Below are positions 55,910 through 64,000 of a stretch of DNA of 64,000 bases, in pieces. Position 1 is the first letter of the stretch, and every line of letters starts with the position of its first letter. The stretch is from Roseovarius sp. SCSIO 43702. Its GTDB lineage: Bacteria; Pseudomonadota; Alphaproteobacteria; Rhodobacterales; Rhodobacteraceae. Location of the stretch: NCBI RefSeq assembly GCF_019599045.1, contig NZ_CP080623.1:704501-768500 (forward strand). Direction: 5' to 3'. The notes below the pieces were generated by a model. That model was given only the letters and a program-made list of their open reading frames with translations. It was not told the DNA's origin and did no database searches. A program made the translations under genes and the position numbers.

Positions 55910-56344
55910 CTAGGCCGCGAGAGCCGCGCGGGTCTCGGTGATCGCAAGCGCGGCGCGGGCGGCCTCGCGGCCCTTCTCGACGAAATGCGCGGCGAAGATC
56001 TCGCGGTGGTGGTCCGTCTCCTGGTACTGGTGCGGGGTGAGCGAGACCGAGAGGACCGGCACGCCCGTGTCGAGCCCCGCGCGCATCAGCCCGTCGACCA
56101 CGGCCCCCGCCACGAAATCGTGCCGGTAGATGCCGCCATCCACCACGAACGCCGCCGCCGCCACGGCGGCATAGCGGCCCGTCGCCGCGAGATCGCGCGC
56201 GAGAAGCGGCATCTCGAAGGCGCCGGGCACGTCGAAGACGTCGATCCGGGTGGCGGGGATGACCTCGGCAAAGCCGTCGAGCGCGCGATCGACGATGTCG
56301 GAATGCCAGTTGGCCTTGATGAAGGCGTAGCGGGGTGGTGTCAT
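55910..56344 (-). CDS. ribH: 6,7-dimethyl-8-ribityllumazine synthase (RibH2 type)
   Basis: A 144-aa enzyme that condenses the pyrimidine and 3,4-dihydroxybutanone-phosphate to the riboflavin precursor. It starts RYAFIKANWHSDIVD, then FDVPGAFEMPL (about residue 39), GRYAAVAAAAFVVDGGIYRHDF (about 60-80) and VLSVSLTPHQYQET (the catalytic His). The WH and GGIYRHDF features match the decameric RibH2 group of rhizobia and Brucella. It stands alone behind an FMN riboswitch. Confidence 0.95.
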   Translation of the reverse strand: MTPPRYAFIKANWHSDIVDRALDGFAEVIPATRIDVFDVPGAFEMPLLARDLAATGRYAAVAAAAFVVDGGIYRHDFVAGAVVDGLMRAGLDTGVPVLSVSLTPHQYQETDHHREIFAAHFVEKGREAARAALAITETRAALAA

Positions 56345-56351
56345 GGTCGGG

Positions 56352-56399
56352 TCTCCTTTCACATCTGACACGTCACCCAGAGCGTCAAACGAAAGGAGA
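56352..56399 (-). promoter_or_regulatory. Hairpin sequestering the ribH ribosome-binding site
   Basis: On the minus strand, TCTCCTTTC (plus coordinates 56391-56399) is a perfect 9-bp complement of the ribH Shine-Dalgarno region GAAAGGAGA (56352-56360). Pairing would hide the site, which gives the riboswitch just upstream a translation-control output. Confidence 0.7.
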
Positions 56400-56432
56400 A
56401 AGGCCGCCTTGCGCGTCCTCGCCGTCCCGTCG

Positions 56433-56597
56433 CTCTCTTCCATCCGGACTGTGACCGTCGGCCCCGGAGTTGCACCGGGTCTGCTGTCCCAAGGGCTTGC
56501 GTCGCAAACCCGAGGCGCTCGCGGGCTTCGGGGGGCGTGCCTGCGCGCGCTGGCCCCGTTACCGCCGGTGGGGAATTCCGCCCCGCCCTGAGAGTGG
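56433..56597 (-). promoter_or_regulatory. FMN riboswitch (RFN element)
   Basis: Read on the minus strand it starts CTCTCAGGGCGGGG, continues with AATTCCCCACCGGCGGTAAC and later GACCCGGTGCAACTCCGGGG, and closes with GACGGTCACAGTCCGGATG. These are the conserved RFN blocks in the right order. It ends about 90 bp before ribH. Confidence 0.95.
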
Positions 56598-56631
56598 CGC
56601 GAGGATCGCAGGAAAGGACCGCCGAGACAAG

Positions 56632-56663
56632 AAAAACCCCGTGACGCGCTGGGCGCCACGGGG
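56632..56663 (-). terminator. Terminator of the small EF-hand gene
   Basis: CCCCGTG (56637-56643) pairs with CACGGGG (56657-56663), with a GC-rich loop. On the minus strand the stem is followed by five T, so it ends transcription from the EF-hand gene before the FMN riboswitch. Confidence 0.75.
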
Positions 56664-56708
56664 CGGGAAGGCCGGAGGTAAGTGCCTTCCCCGGGAGGGA
56701 CCCCGGTA

Positions 56709-56945
56709 TCAGCCGTCGCTGGGCAGCGTGCCGGCTTCTTTCGCCGCTTCGACCTCGTCGGCCGAGAGCATGCCGTCACCATCGGTGTCGATCGAGGTGA
56801 ACGTGTCTTCGCCCGCATCGGGCATGGCTGCGTTGAACTCGTCCATCGACACCATGCCGTCGCCGTCGGCGTCCATCGCCTCCATTGCGAATGCGGGAAG
56901 GGCCAGGGCTGCGACGAAGGTGGCTGCTGTGACTTGCTTGAACAT
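56709..56945 (-). CDS. Small secreted EF-hand protein
   Basis: A 78-aa protein with a signal peptide (TAATFVAALALPAFA) and two EF-hand loops, DADGDGMVSMDE and DTDGDGMLSADE. The mature protein is only about 58 residues and strongly acidic. It should bind calcium in the periplasm. It has an AAAAGGAG site before its start and its own terminator. It resembles the four-loop EF-hand protein at 18150-18923 only in type. Confidence 0.85.
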   Translation of the reverse strand: MFKQVTAATFVAALALPAFAMEAMDADGDGMVSMDEFNAAMPDAGEDTFTSIDTDGDGMLSADEVEAAKEAGTLPSDG

Positions 56946-57154
56946 TAGGTTGCTCCTTTTGGGTTCAGTGTTTCGGAGAGCGTGTGTCGCCCTCGACGCA
57001 ACACATGGGGATGAATCGTGCGCTTGTCTGCCCCCTATCTCGGGTCCGGCGCCGGGCCTGCACATCTTCGCCGAAAGTGGTTGATTGCATAGGCAAAATA
57101 GCGCTATCGGCGGAACGGCGCGCAAGGCGGACGGAACGTTCCGGGAACCGCGGT

Positions 57155-58156
57155 TCAGGCCAGAAGTTGCGGGGCCGGGCGGATCTCGCCGGTGACGATC
57201 TTGCGGAAATTCAGGATCTCGGGACACATGAATTTCCGCGCCGTGGGGTGGTCCGGTTCCAGCACGCCCAGCCGCACGAGGAGCGTGGCGATCACGCATT
57301 CGGCGGCGCGCGTGGCGCCATCGGTGATCTTGAGCGCGATGCCCATGCGCCGGCCCGGAATGATCGCGATGTAGAATCCCTCGGCCCCGGTCTTCAGCGC
57401 GACGGGCTCGGAGCAGGCCCGCATCAGCTCGGTGCAGGCGCGCCCTTCGCCGGCGACGAGGTCGGGATGCGCCATCATCGCCTCGCGCAGGCGCACCATC
57501 GCGGCCTTCCGGGCATCCCCGCCCTCGGTCGCGGCGGCATAGGCCGCCATGGCGCGTCCCATCCCGAGCAGGGTCGAGGCATGGTTCGGGGCCGAACAGC
57601 CGTCGATGCCGTAGCCGGGGCTCGTCTCGCCCGTGACCTCCTCGAAGGCGGCGAGGCAGGCGCGCTGCACCGGGTGGTCCGGTTCGACATACTCCGGCCC
57701 CGCGCCGAGATGCCGTGCGAGCGTGAGAAAGCCCGCGTGCTTGCCCGAGCAGTTGTTGTGCACCTGGCAGGGGGTCTCGCCCGCGCGGATCATCTCGTCG
57801 CGCGCGGCCTCGCCCATGGGCATCTGCGGTCCACAGCGGAAATCGGCATCCGAAAGCCCCATGTCGGCCATCCAGGCCGCCACCCGCGAGGTATGCGCCG
57901 GCGCCCCGCTATGCGACGCGCAGGCCAGCGCCAGTTGCTCGGAGGAGAGGTGGTCGCCCGCGCCGCTTTCCACGAGGGGCAGCGCCTGGATCATCTTCGA
58001 GGACGAGCGCGGCAGGATCAGCGCATCGGGATCGCCCCAGGCCTCCACGATCCCTCCGGCCTCGTCGCAGATCACCGCATGTCCGGTGTGCCGGCTTTCG
58101 GCCAGCGGGCCGCGCCAGATTTCGACAAGCGGGACGGGGGAAGCGGGGTGCGACAT
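57155..58156 (-). CDS. Asparaginase (Rhizobium etli AnsA/ReAV type)
   Basis: A 333-aa protein of the PF06089 asparaginase family, unrelated to the classical bacterial enzymes. The serine-lysine motif LPRSSSKMIQALPLVESGA is near residue 50, ACASHSGAPAHT near 80, HNNCSGKHAGFL near 130 and GYGIDGCSAPNHA near 180. Family members hydrolyse asparagine to aspartate and ammonia. ATG 58156 is chosen because GCAGGAGAGACC lies just upstream; an in-frame start at 58210 would add 18 residues. Confidence 0.9.
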   Translation of the reverse strand: MSHPASPVPLVEIWRGPLAESRHTGHAVICDEAGGIVEAWGDPDALILPRSSSKMIQALPLVESGAGDHLSSEQLALACASHSGAPAHTSRVAAWMADMGLSDADFRCGPQMPMGEAARDEMIRAGETPCQVHNNCSGKHAGFLTLARHLGAGPEYVEPDHPVQRACLAAFEEVTGETSPGYGIDGCSAPNHASTLLGMGRAMAAYAAATEGGDARKAAMVRLREAMMAHPDLVAGEGRACTELMRACSEPVALKTGAEGFYIAIIPGRRMGIALKITDGATRAAECVIATLLVRLGVLEPDHPTARKFMCPEILNFRKIVTGEIRPAPQLLA

Positions 58157-58359
58157 GGTCTCTCCTGCAGGTCTCGGACGGTCGCGCGGGCATGTGCGAC
58201 TTTTCGCCAATTCGGGCTTTCGACTCTCGCCTGTTATAGGCTATTGTTGCAATGTCGAGCAGGATTTGGCCGGTGGCAACCGCAAAAGACCCCCTCGCGG
58301 GGCGCAAGCTGCGCCGGTCCCGGAATTGAGGCAACGGACAGCTTGGAGGCTGGACACTG

Positions 58360-58887
58360 ATGGTATCATATTTCAAGCGTGGCGCGATGGTGATGGCACT
58401 CGCGCTTCTGACGCAACCGGCGTCTGCGCAACAGGAAAGCACCAACCAGGTCGCGGCGAACACCGCCTGGAGCGTTTTCAAGGACGACGACCCCAAGGAA
58501 TGCTGGGCGGTCTCCGCCCCGACCGAAACGGTCAACACGCGCGGGGGTCAGACCGTCGCGGTGCGGCGCGGTTCGATCCTGCTGATGACCTTCTTCCGCC
58601 CGGCGGCGGGCGTGAACGGGCAGGTGGCCTTCACCGGCGGCTATCCCTTCGCGGGCGGCTCGACCGTGAACGTGAGCGTCGGCGGCAAGAGCTTCGAGCT
58701 GTTCACCGAGGGCGAATGGGCGTGGCCCGCCAACCCGCAGGACGATGCGCAGATCATCGCGGCGATGAAGGCGGGGGCGGACGTGACGCTCACCGCCCGG
58801 TCGAGCCGCGGCACCCAGACCAAGGACACGTTCTCGCTCATCGGCTATACCGCCGCGCTGGAAGAGGCCGCGAAACGCTGCCAGTGA
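58360..58887 (+). CDS. Invasion-associated locus B (IalB) family protein
   Basis: A 175-aa exported protein with a signal peptide (RGAMVMALALLTQPASAQ). The mature part resembles IalB: TAWSVFKDDDPKECWAVSAP near the start, FTGGYPFAGGSTVNVSVGG in the middle and a terminal Cys that can pair with the first (CWAV ... KRCQ). The family is common in non-pathogenic alphaproteobacteria, where its role is unknown. It has its own downstream terminator. Confidence 0.88.
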   Translation: MVSYFKRGAMVMALALLTQPASAQQESTNQVAANTAWSVFKDDDPKECWAVSAPTETVNTRGGQTVAVRRGSILLMTFFRPAAGVNGQVAFTGGYPFAGGSTVNVSVGGKSFELFTEGEWAWPANPQDDAQIIAAMKAGADVTLTARSSRGTQTKDTFSLIGYTAALEEAAKRCQ

Positions 58888-58913
58888 CGGCGGCACCGGC
58901 CCGGCATCGCGCG

Positions 58914-58940
58914 CCCCGGTCCCGCAAGGGCCGGGGTGTT
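58914..58940 (+). terminator. Terminator after the IalB gene
   Basis: CCCCGG and CCC pair with GGG and CCGGGG around a GCAA tetraloop, with one bulged T, followed by TGTTTCGCTTTT. It lies 27 bp after the stop. Confidence 0.75.
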
Positions 58941-59006
58941 TCGCTTTTCAATCGCCGCCCCATATTGTAGGGACAACAATCCATTCCGACCGAGCCGAGC
59001 CACGCC

Positions 59007-60188
59007 ATGCCCGCCGATACGCCGATCACCCAGGACGTCATGACCATTCCGCGCAAGATGCCGGAAGGGAAGATCAACATCGTGGGCCTTACCCGCGATG
59101 GCCTGCGCGAGGCGTTGATCGCCCATGGCACGCCGGAAAAGCAGGCCCGGATGCGCACCGGGCAGATCTGGCAATGGGTCTATCAATGGGGCGTGCGCGA
59201 CTTCTCGGAGATGACGAACCTCGCCAAGGCCTACCGCGCCGACCTGGCCGAACATTTCGAGATCCGCATCCCCGAGATAGTCTCGAAACAGGTGAGCAGC
59301 GACGGCACGCGCAAGTATCTCGCGCGCATCGCCGGCGGGCACGAGGTCGAGGTGGTCTATATCCCCGAGGCCGATCGCGGCACGCTCTGCATCAGTTCAC
59401 AGGTGGGCTGCACGCTCACCTGTTCCTTCTGCCATACCGGCACGCAGAAGCTGGTGCGCAACCTGACGGCCGGCGAGATCGTGGGCCAGGTGATGATGGC
59501 ACGCGACGATCTGGGCGAATGGCCCGAGCAGGGCGCGCCCAAGGACGAGACGCGGCTTCTGTCCAACATCGTGCTGATGGGGATGGGCGAGCCGCTCTAC
59601 AATTTCGAGAACGTGCGCGACGCGATGAAGATCGCGATGGATGGCGAGGGGATCAGCCTCTCGCGCCGCCGCATCACGCTCTCGACCTCGGGCGTGGTGC
59701 CCGAGATCGCCAAGACGGCCGAGGAGATCGGCTGTCTCCTCGCCGTCAGCTTCCACGCCACCACCGACGAGGTGCGCGACAAGCTGGTGCCGATCAACAG
59801 GAAGTGGAACATCGAGGCGCTCCTCGGCGCGCTGCGCGACTATCCGCGCCTCAGCAATTCCGAGCGGATCACGTTCGAATACGTGATGCTGAAGGACGTG
59901 AACGACAGCGACGAGGACGCGCGGCGGCTGGTGCAGCTCATCAAGGGCATCCCGGCCAAGATCAACCTCATCCCCTTCAACGAATGGCCCGGCGCCCCGT
60001 ACGAGCGCAGCACGCCCGAGCGCATCCGCCGCTTTGCCGACATCATCTACAAGGCGGGCTACGCAAGCCCGATCCGCACGCCCCGTGGCGAGGACATCAT
60101 GGCCGCCTGCGGTCAGCTCAAGTCGGCCACGGAACGCGCCCGCAAGTCGCGCCGCCAGATCGCCGACGAGACCGGCCTGCCCTCCTGA
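59007..60188 (+). CDS. rlmN: Dual-specificity rRNA/tRNA methyltransferase RlmN
   Basis: RlmN (393 aa) is a radical-SAM enzyme that methylates C2 of adenosine at 23S rRNA A2503 and tRNA A37. The CxxxCxxC cluster motif is [12 protein letters not shown] (C135, C139, C142). The second catalytic cysteine is in [11 protein letters not shown] near the C-terminus. [15 protein letters not shown] is typical. Length is normal. It has its own promoter gap after the IalB terminator. Confidence 0.97.
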   Translation: MPADTPITQDVMTIPRKMPEGKINIVGLTRDGLREALIAHGTPEKQARMRTGQIWQWVYQWGVRDFSEMTNLAKAYRADLAEHFEIRIPEIVSKQVSSDGTRKYLARIAGGHEVEVVYIPEADRGTLCISSQVGCTLTCSFCHTGTQKLVRNLTAGEIVGQVMMARDDLGEWPEQGAPKDETRLLSNIVLMGMGEPLYNFENVRDAMKIAMDGEGISLSRRRITLSTSGVVPEIAKTAEEIGCLLAVSFHATTDEVRDKLVPINRKWNIEALLGALRDYPRLSNSERITFEYVMLKDVNDSDEDARRLVQLIKGIPAKINLIPFNEWPGAPYERSTPERIRRFADIIYKAGYASPIRTPRGEDIMAACGQLKSATERARKSRRQIADETGLPS

Positions 60189-60253
60189 CGGCGGCGCTTA
60201 CGGGATCTTAATCCTTTCCGGCATAGCGTGACCGGCGAAGGAGGGGCCGCGTC

Positions 60254-60460
60254 ATGATACATATCCGCAAGGATCCCACGGTCGAGCGTGGCGTCATCGC
60301 GCTCCTGCGCCGCGAACGCGACAGGGCGCGGAGCCGGGCCGAGTGGGAACGCGCGCTGCGGGGCCACGGCTACGCTCTCGACCGCACCGCCACGGGCCTC
60401 GTGGTCACGACGCTGCCGCACGGTGTCGAAATCTGCCGCCTTCCCGGCGACCTGGCCTGA
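60254..60460 (+). CDS. Small protein of unknown function (copy 1)
   Basis: A 68-aa basic protein. Its C-terminal half, AEWERALRGHGYALDRTATG followed by LVVTTLPHGVEICRLP, matches the small protein at 60639-60806 along its length, so both are related. It is cytosolic with no membrane segment. The start has GGAAGGAGGGGCC upstream. No family is recognised; size and charge would suit a regulator or RNA-binding protein. Confidence 0.7.
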   Translation: MIHIRKDPTVERGVIALLRRERDRARSRAEWERALRGHGYALDRTATGLVVTTLPHGVEICRLPGDLA

Positions 60461-60638
60461 TGCGTCCCGACCGCGTGCAACCCTTGCGCGTATTTTCGTC
60501 CATTTGCCCCGAAATTTCTTTTCCGTGCCCAATTTCGACTGAATTGTCGCCGTTTCTGCAAAATAGCCAGGTTTCACTGTTATTTGTTCAGGGAAGAGAA
60601 ACGATGACACAGATGACGCATTTGAGCCCTCCAACGTG

Positions 60639-60806
60639 ATGGACCTTGTCCTGCGCGAGCGCCGCATGGCGGTGTCCGAGCGCGAGTGGAAACACCGCCT
60701 GCGCGGCTACGGCTATGCCATCCGCGACACGGACGAGGGGCGCGTCGTCACCTCGATCCTGCGCGGCGACGCGCTTTGCGGCCTGCCCGCGCAGCTGGTG
60801 GCCTGA
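60639..60806 (+). CDS. Small protein of unknown function (copy 2)
   Basis: A 55-aa protein starting MDLVLRERRMAVSEREWKHR. It shares the pattern EW..RLRGYGYA, then VVTS, then CGLPAQL, with the 68-aa protein upstream. The shared WxxxLRGxGYA core argues that both frames are real genes. The 178-bp gap between the two holds AT-richer sequence with no further gene. The ribosome-binding site is weak. Confidence 0.65.
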   Translation: MDLVLRERRMAVSEREWKHRLRGYGYAIRDTDEGRVVTSILRGDALCGLPAQLVA

Positions 60807-60831
60807 CCGACGGTTCCGGCCGGGGCGGGCT

Positions 60832-61653
60832 TCACGGCTCGCGGGGATAGAACGCGTCGATGATCTCGACCGCCTCGTCGGCCGTCTCGACGAACTGGAA
60901 CAGGTCGAGATCCTCGGGCGAGATCGTGCCCGCATCGGCCAGGGCCTCCCAGTTGACGATCCGTTCCCAGAATTCCTGTCCGAACAGCAGGAAGGGCATG
61001 GGTTTCATCCGGTCGGTCTGGATCAGGGTCAGCGCCTCGAAGGTTTCATCGAGCGTGCCGAAGCCGCCCGGAAAGACGCAGATCGCCTTGGCCCGCATGA
61101 GGAAGTGCATCTTGCGGATCGCGAAATAGTGGAAGTTGAAGCACAGGCCGGGCGTCACGTATTCGTTCGGCGCCTGCTCGTGCGGCAACACGATGTTGAG
61201 CCCGATGGACGTGCCGCCCGCCTCGTGCGCGCCGCGGTTGCCGGCCTCCATCACCCCCGGACCGCCACCCGTCGCGATGACGAATTCGCGCCCGTAGCTC
61301 TGCATCGACCGTTCGGTCATCTTGTGCGCGAACTTGCGCGCCTCCTCGTAGTATTTCGACAGGCCCGCCAGCGTCTCGGTCCGTGCGCTGGCCCGGTCGT
61401 CCGGGGCGGGGATGCGCGCGCCGCCGAAAAGGACCACGGTGCTCTGGATGCCGCGCTCGGTCTGGATCATCTCGGGCTTGAGCAGCTCGAGCTGAAGCCG
61501 GACGGGCCGCAGCTCCTCGCGCAGCAGGAAATCGTTGTCGTTGAAGGCGAGCCTGTAGGCAGGGGCGCGTGTCTGGGGCGTGTCGGGCACCTTCTCGGCG
61601 GTGCTGCGATCCGACTGGGCATCGCGGAACTGGCTCTGGCGGTCGTCTCTCAT
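60832..61653 (-). CDS. LOG family nucleotide phosphoribohydrolase
   Basis: A 273-aa Rossmann-fold protein of the LOG (TIGR00730) family. The diagnostic motifs are GGGPGVMEAGNRGAHEAGG (about residue 130) and FPGGFGTLDETFE (about 200). Family members release free base from nucleoside 5'-monophosphates, including cytokinin activation in some bacteria. This is the long form with an extra N-terminal region of about 90 residues. ATG 61653 starts MRDDRQSQFRDAQ. Confidence 0.9.
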   Translation of the reverse strand: MRDDRQSQFRDAQSDRSTAEKVPDTPQTRAPAYRLAFNDNDFLLREELRPVRLQLELLKPEMIQTERGIQSTVVLFGGARIPAPDDRASARTETLAGLSKYYEEARKFAHKMTERSMQSYGREFVIATGGGPGVMEAGNRGAHEAGGTSIGLNIVLPHEQAPNEYVTPGLCFNFHYFAIRKMHFLMRAKAICVFPGGFGTLDETFEALTLIQTDRMKPMPFLLFGQEFWERIVNWEALADAGTISPEDLDLFQFVETADEAVEIIDAFYPREP

Positions 61654-61736
61654 GGGCGCGCATGTCCTCGGGGTTGCTCTTCGCCCCAAGGCGTATAGGT
61701 TTCGCGCCGACTTGGAAAGCGCGAGGTGCCGCTCTT

Positions 61737-62657
61737 ATGGACTGGAAAAGCGAGATCGAGGCGGCGCGCGGGCGCCTCCGGGGGCGCGTGCGCGAAACGC
61801 CGGTCTTGCGGGCCACGGGCCTCTGGGAGGGCGGCGCGGTCGAGCTGAAGCTCGAGCAGATGCAGCACACCGGCAGCTTCAAGGCGCGCGGCGCGATGAA
61901 CACCGTGCTGAGCCGCGACGTGCCCGCGGCGGGGCTGGTGGCGGCGTCGGGCGGCAATCACGGCGCGGCGGTCGCCTGGGCGGCGCGCGAGGCGGGGTAT
62001 CCCGCGCGCATCTTCGTCCCCGAGATGGCCGGCCCCGCCAAGATCGCGCTCATCCGGGCGCTGGGGGCCGATCTCGTGGTCGTGCCCGGCGCCTATGCCA
62101 ACGCGCTCGAGGCCGCGCAGCAGCACGAGGCCGAGACCGGCGCGATGCAGATCCATGCCTATGACGCCGAGGCGACGGTCGCCGGGCAGGGCACCTGCAT
62201 GGCCGAGTGGGAGGCGCAGGGCCTGCAGGCCGACACCGTGCTCATCGCGGTGGGCGGCGGCGGGCTGGTGGCGGGGGCGCTCGCCTGGCTCGGGGCCGCG
62301 CGCCGCGTCGTCGCGGTCGAGCCGCGCACCTGTGCCGCGCTGCATGCCGCGCGTGCGGCCGGGCGCCCCGTGGACGTGGAGGTGTCAGGGCTGGCCGCCA
62401 ACGCGCTCGGCGCGCGCCGGGCGGGCGAAATCGCCTTTGATCTCGCGCGGCGCCATGACGTGACGCCCGTGCTGGTCGAGGACGCCGACATCGCGGCGGC
62501 GCAGGCGCGGCTCTGGCGGGAATTGCGTCAACTGGTCGAGCCCGCGGGCGCCGCCGCCCTCGCCGCGCTCACCTCGGGCGCCTACCGCCCCGAACCGGGC
62601 GAGCGCGTGGCGGTGCTGGTCTGCGGCGGAAACATCGCGCCCGATCCGTTGGGATGA
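61737..62657 (+). CDS. PLP-dependent threonine/serine dehydratase
   Basis: A 306-aa fold type II PLP enzyme. The lysine motif is HTGSFKARGAMN (about residue 43), ASGGNHGAAVAWAA follows (about 68), and the phosphate loop is VGGGGLVAGAL (about 170). It is shorter than biosynthetic IlvA because the C-terminal ACT regulatory domain is missing, so it is probably catabolic or a broad-specificity serine/threonine dehydratase. Confidence 0.9.
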   Translation: MDWKSEIEAARGRLRGRVRETPVLRATGLWEGGAVELKLEQMQHTGSFKARGAMNTVLSRDVPAAGLVAASGGNHGAAVAWAAREAGYPARIFVPEMAGPAKIALIRALGADLVVVPGAYANALEAAQQHEAETGAMQIHAYDAEATVAGQGTCMAEWEAQGLQADTVLIAVGGGGLVAGALAWLGAARRVVAVEPRTCAALHAARAAGRPVDVEVSGLAANALGARRAGEIAFDLARRHDVTPVLVEDADIAAAQARLWRELRQLVEPAGAAALAALTSGAYRPEPGERVAVLVCGGNIAPDPLG

Positions 62658-62777
62658 GGAGATCCGAAGGATGCCCGGTCTCGCCGGGATGATGGAGACC
62701 GACAAAGCTCCTCCCGATTTTCCGCATTGCGCCCGGAGGCGAAGCGCGTAGCATCGCGCCAGATCCGAGGAGCCCCC

Positions 62778-63938
62778 ATGACCGACCGCCGCAACCGCCC
62801 GCTTTCGCCCGCCACCAGGCTCGCGCAGGCGCTCAAATACGTGGACGAGCGCACCGGCGCGCTCGTGCCGCCGATCCAGCCCACGGCGACCTACGCGCGC
62901 GATGCCGATTACGGCAAGCGCCGCGATTTCATCTATCGCCGCGACGGCAACGAGACGGTCGAACTGGCCGAGGCGATCATCGCCGATCTCGAGGAGGCCG
63001 AGGCCTGTCTGCTCTTCGCCAGCGGCATGTCGGCCTGCCATGCCATCATCGACGCGCTCGGGACCGGCGATCACGTCGTCGTACCCGAGGTGATGTATCA
63101 CGGTGTTTTGGCCGAGTTCCGCCGCGCCTCGGCGCTGGGGCGGCTCGAGGTGAGCCATTACCGCGCCGCCGATCTCGACGACCTGCGCGCGCAAATGCGG
63201 CCGGGCGAGACGACGCTCGTCTGGGTCGAGACGCCGAACAACCCCGACTGGGACGTGACCGACATCGCGGCGGCCGCGGCGATCGCGCACGAGGCGGGCG
63301 CGCGGCTCGTCACCGACTGCACCGCGACACCGCCCTGTGCCACGCGGGCGCTCGAGCACGGCGCGGATATCTCGTTCCATTCGGCGACGAAATACCTGGG
63401 CGGGCACTCCGACGTGACGGCGGGCGCGCTCTCGGTGCGCGAGACGGGCGCGTTCTGGCAGGCCCTGGCCGAGCGGCGGATGCTGCATGGCACGGTGCTG
63501 CATTCCTTCGACGCGTGGCTGCTGATCCGGGGGATGCGGACGCTGCCGCTGCGTTATGCCCGCCAGAGCGAAAGCGCCATGAAGATCGCGCGCCATTTCG
63601 ACGGGCATCCCGGCGTTGCGCGCGTGCTCTATCCGGGCCTTCCCGCGCATCCGGGCCACGAGATCGCCAAACGCCAGACCGGCGGGCAGTTCGGCGGGAT
63701 GCTCTCGCTCGTGATCCGCGGCGGTGAGCGGGCGGCGATCGACGTGGCGCGCGGCTGCGCGCTTTTCTATCCCGCCACCTCGCTCGGCGGGGTCGAAAGC
63801 CTGATCGAGCACCGCAAGACCGTCTCGGGCGAGGGGTTCCGGGTCGACCCCGCGCTCCTGCGGCTGTCGGTGGGGATCGAGGAGGCCGATGACCTCATCG
63901 CCGATCTCGAACAGGCGCTGGCGCGCGTGACGGGCTGA
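62778..63938 (+). CDS. Cystathionine beta-lyase family enzyme
   Basis: A 386-aa enzyme of the Cys/Met metabolism PLP family (MetC/MetB/MGL group). The PLP lysine is in SFHSATKYLGGHSDVTAG (about residue 200) and EVMYHGVLAEF holds the stacking tyrosine. YPATSLGGVESLIEHR is a C-terminal hallmark. Its role could be cystathionine cleavage to homocysteine or gamma-elimination; the sequence does not settle it. ATG 62778 is 5 bp after AGGAGCCC. It ends 62 bp before the window edge. Confidence 0.88.
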   Translation: MTDRRNRPLSPATRLAQALKYVDERTGALVPPIQPTATYARDADYGKRRDFIYRRDGNETVELAEAIIADLEEAEACLLFASGMSACHAIIDALGTGDHVVVPEVMYHGVLAEFRRASALGRLEVSHYRAADLDDLRAQMRPGETTLVWVETPNNPDWDVTDIAAAAAIAHEAGARLVTDCTATPPCATRALEHGADISFHSATKYLGGHSDVTAGALSVRETGAFWQALAERRMLHGTVLHSFDAWLLIRGMRTLPLRYARQSESAMKIARHFDGHPGVARVLYPGLPAHPGHEIAKRQTGGQFGGMLSLVIRGGERAAIDVARGCALFYPATSLGGVESLIEHRKTVSGEGFRVDPALLRLSVGIEEADDLIADLEQALARVTG

Positions 63939-64000
63939 GCCATAGCGCCGGGCCGGGAGGCGCCGCATCTGGCATGAAGCGCGGGGGTGATCTGGCCCTA

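Noticed and set aside
63939..64000. Possible gene start at the right edge
   Set aside because: Sixty-two bases with no supported start or frame.

Overview
The window is GC-rich, densely coding DNA from an alphaproteobacterium, most likely a marine Rhodobacterales (Rhodobacteraceae/Roseobacter group). The evidence is gene content and order: ruvCAB followed by ybgC-tolQRAB-pal-cpoB-tilS-ftsH, a phosphatidylcholine synthase, fhs/folD, an invasion-associated-locus-B protein, a DmdC-like acyl-CoA dehydrogenase and a RibH2-type lumazine synthase under an FMN riboswitch. No rRNA, tRNA, transposase, prophage or CRISPR array was seen. Nearly all of it reads as core chromosome. Two short stretches of visibly lower GC break the pattern: about 9915-10288 inside the tol operon and about 47990-48950 next to the xerC operon.

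Layout. 1-7461: end of an unidentified gene, prmA, two small proteins (one DUF1127), ruvCAB, an unknown protein, two tandem secreted LysM plus solute-binding proteins, and ybgC. 7578-18066: tolQ-tolR-tolA, then an extra secreted protein carrying a second TolA C-terminal domain, then tolB-pal-cpoB-tilS-ftsH-tam and a MOSC protein. 18150-22116: a secreted EF-hand protein (minus), fhs, a small ORF coupled to folD, folD. 22144-29332: a mostly minus-strand block with a thioesterase, PdeM, a flavodoxin-like protein, plsY, a dihydroorotase-like protein that has lost its metal ligands, PH-like membrane proteins and pyrB. 29471-37260: uracil-DNA glycosylase, moaB, an RND efflux pair, a DsbD-alpha-like protein, YqgE. 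37499-45389: Sua5, acyl-CoA dehydrogenase, a palindrome-rich gap, metallo-beta-lactamase-fold hydrolase, DUF6173, amine oxidase, ABC-2 exporter. 45487-51928: pcs, xerC-DUF484, a low-GC methyltransferase, fructose-6-phosphate-aldolase-type transaldolase, priA. 52001-56600: TPP riboswitch with thiBPQ, a YqfO/CutA-like protein, ribH with an FMN riboswitch. 56709-63938: small EF-hand protein, asparaginase, IalB, rlmN, two small paralogous proteins, LOG-family hydrolase, serine/threonine dehydratase, MetC-type lyase.

How the genes work together. RuvABC resolves Holliday junctions. Tol-Pal/CpoB couples outer-membrane constriction to septal peptidoglycan synthesis. Fhs/FolD feed one-carbon units into folate. 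The PyrB cluster starts pyrimidine synthesis, probably with a non-catalytic dihydroorotase partner. ThiBPQ imports thiamine under TPP control.

The best candidate for something undescribed is the gene at 9911-10468. It encodes a secreted, membrane-anchor-free TolA domain III whose last 183 bp duplicate the end of tolA almost perfectly, while its 5' part is divergent and low in GC. It is inserted so that the tolA-tolB junction and its ribosome-binding site are copied intact. A periplasmic decoy or regulator of Tol is the natural hypothesis, but it is untested.
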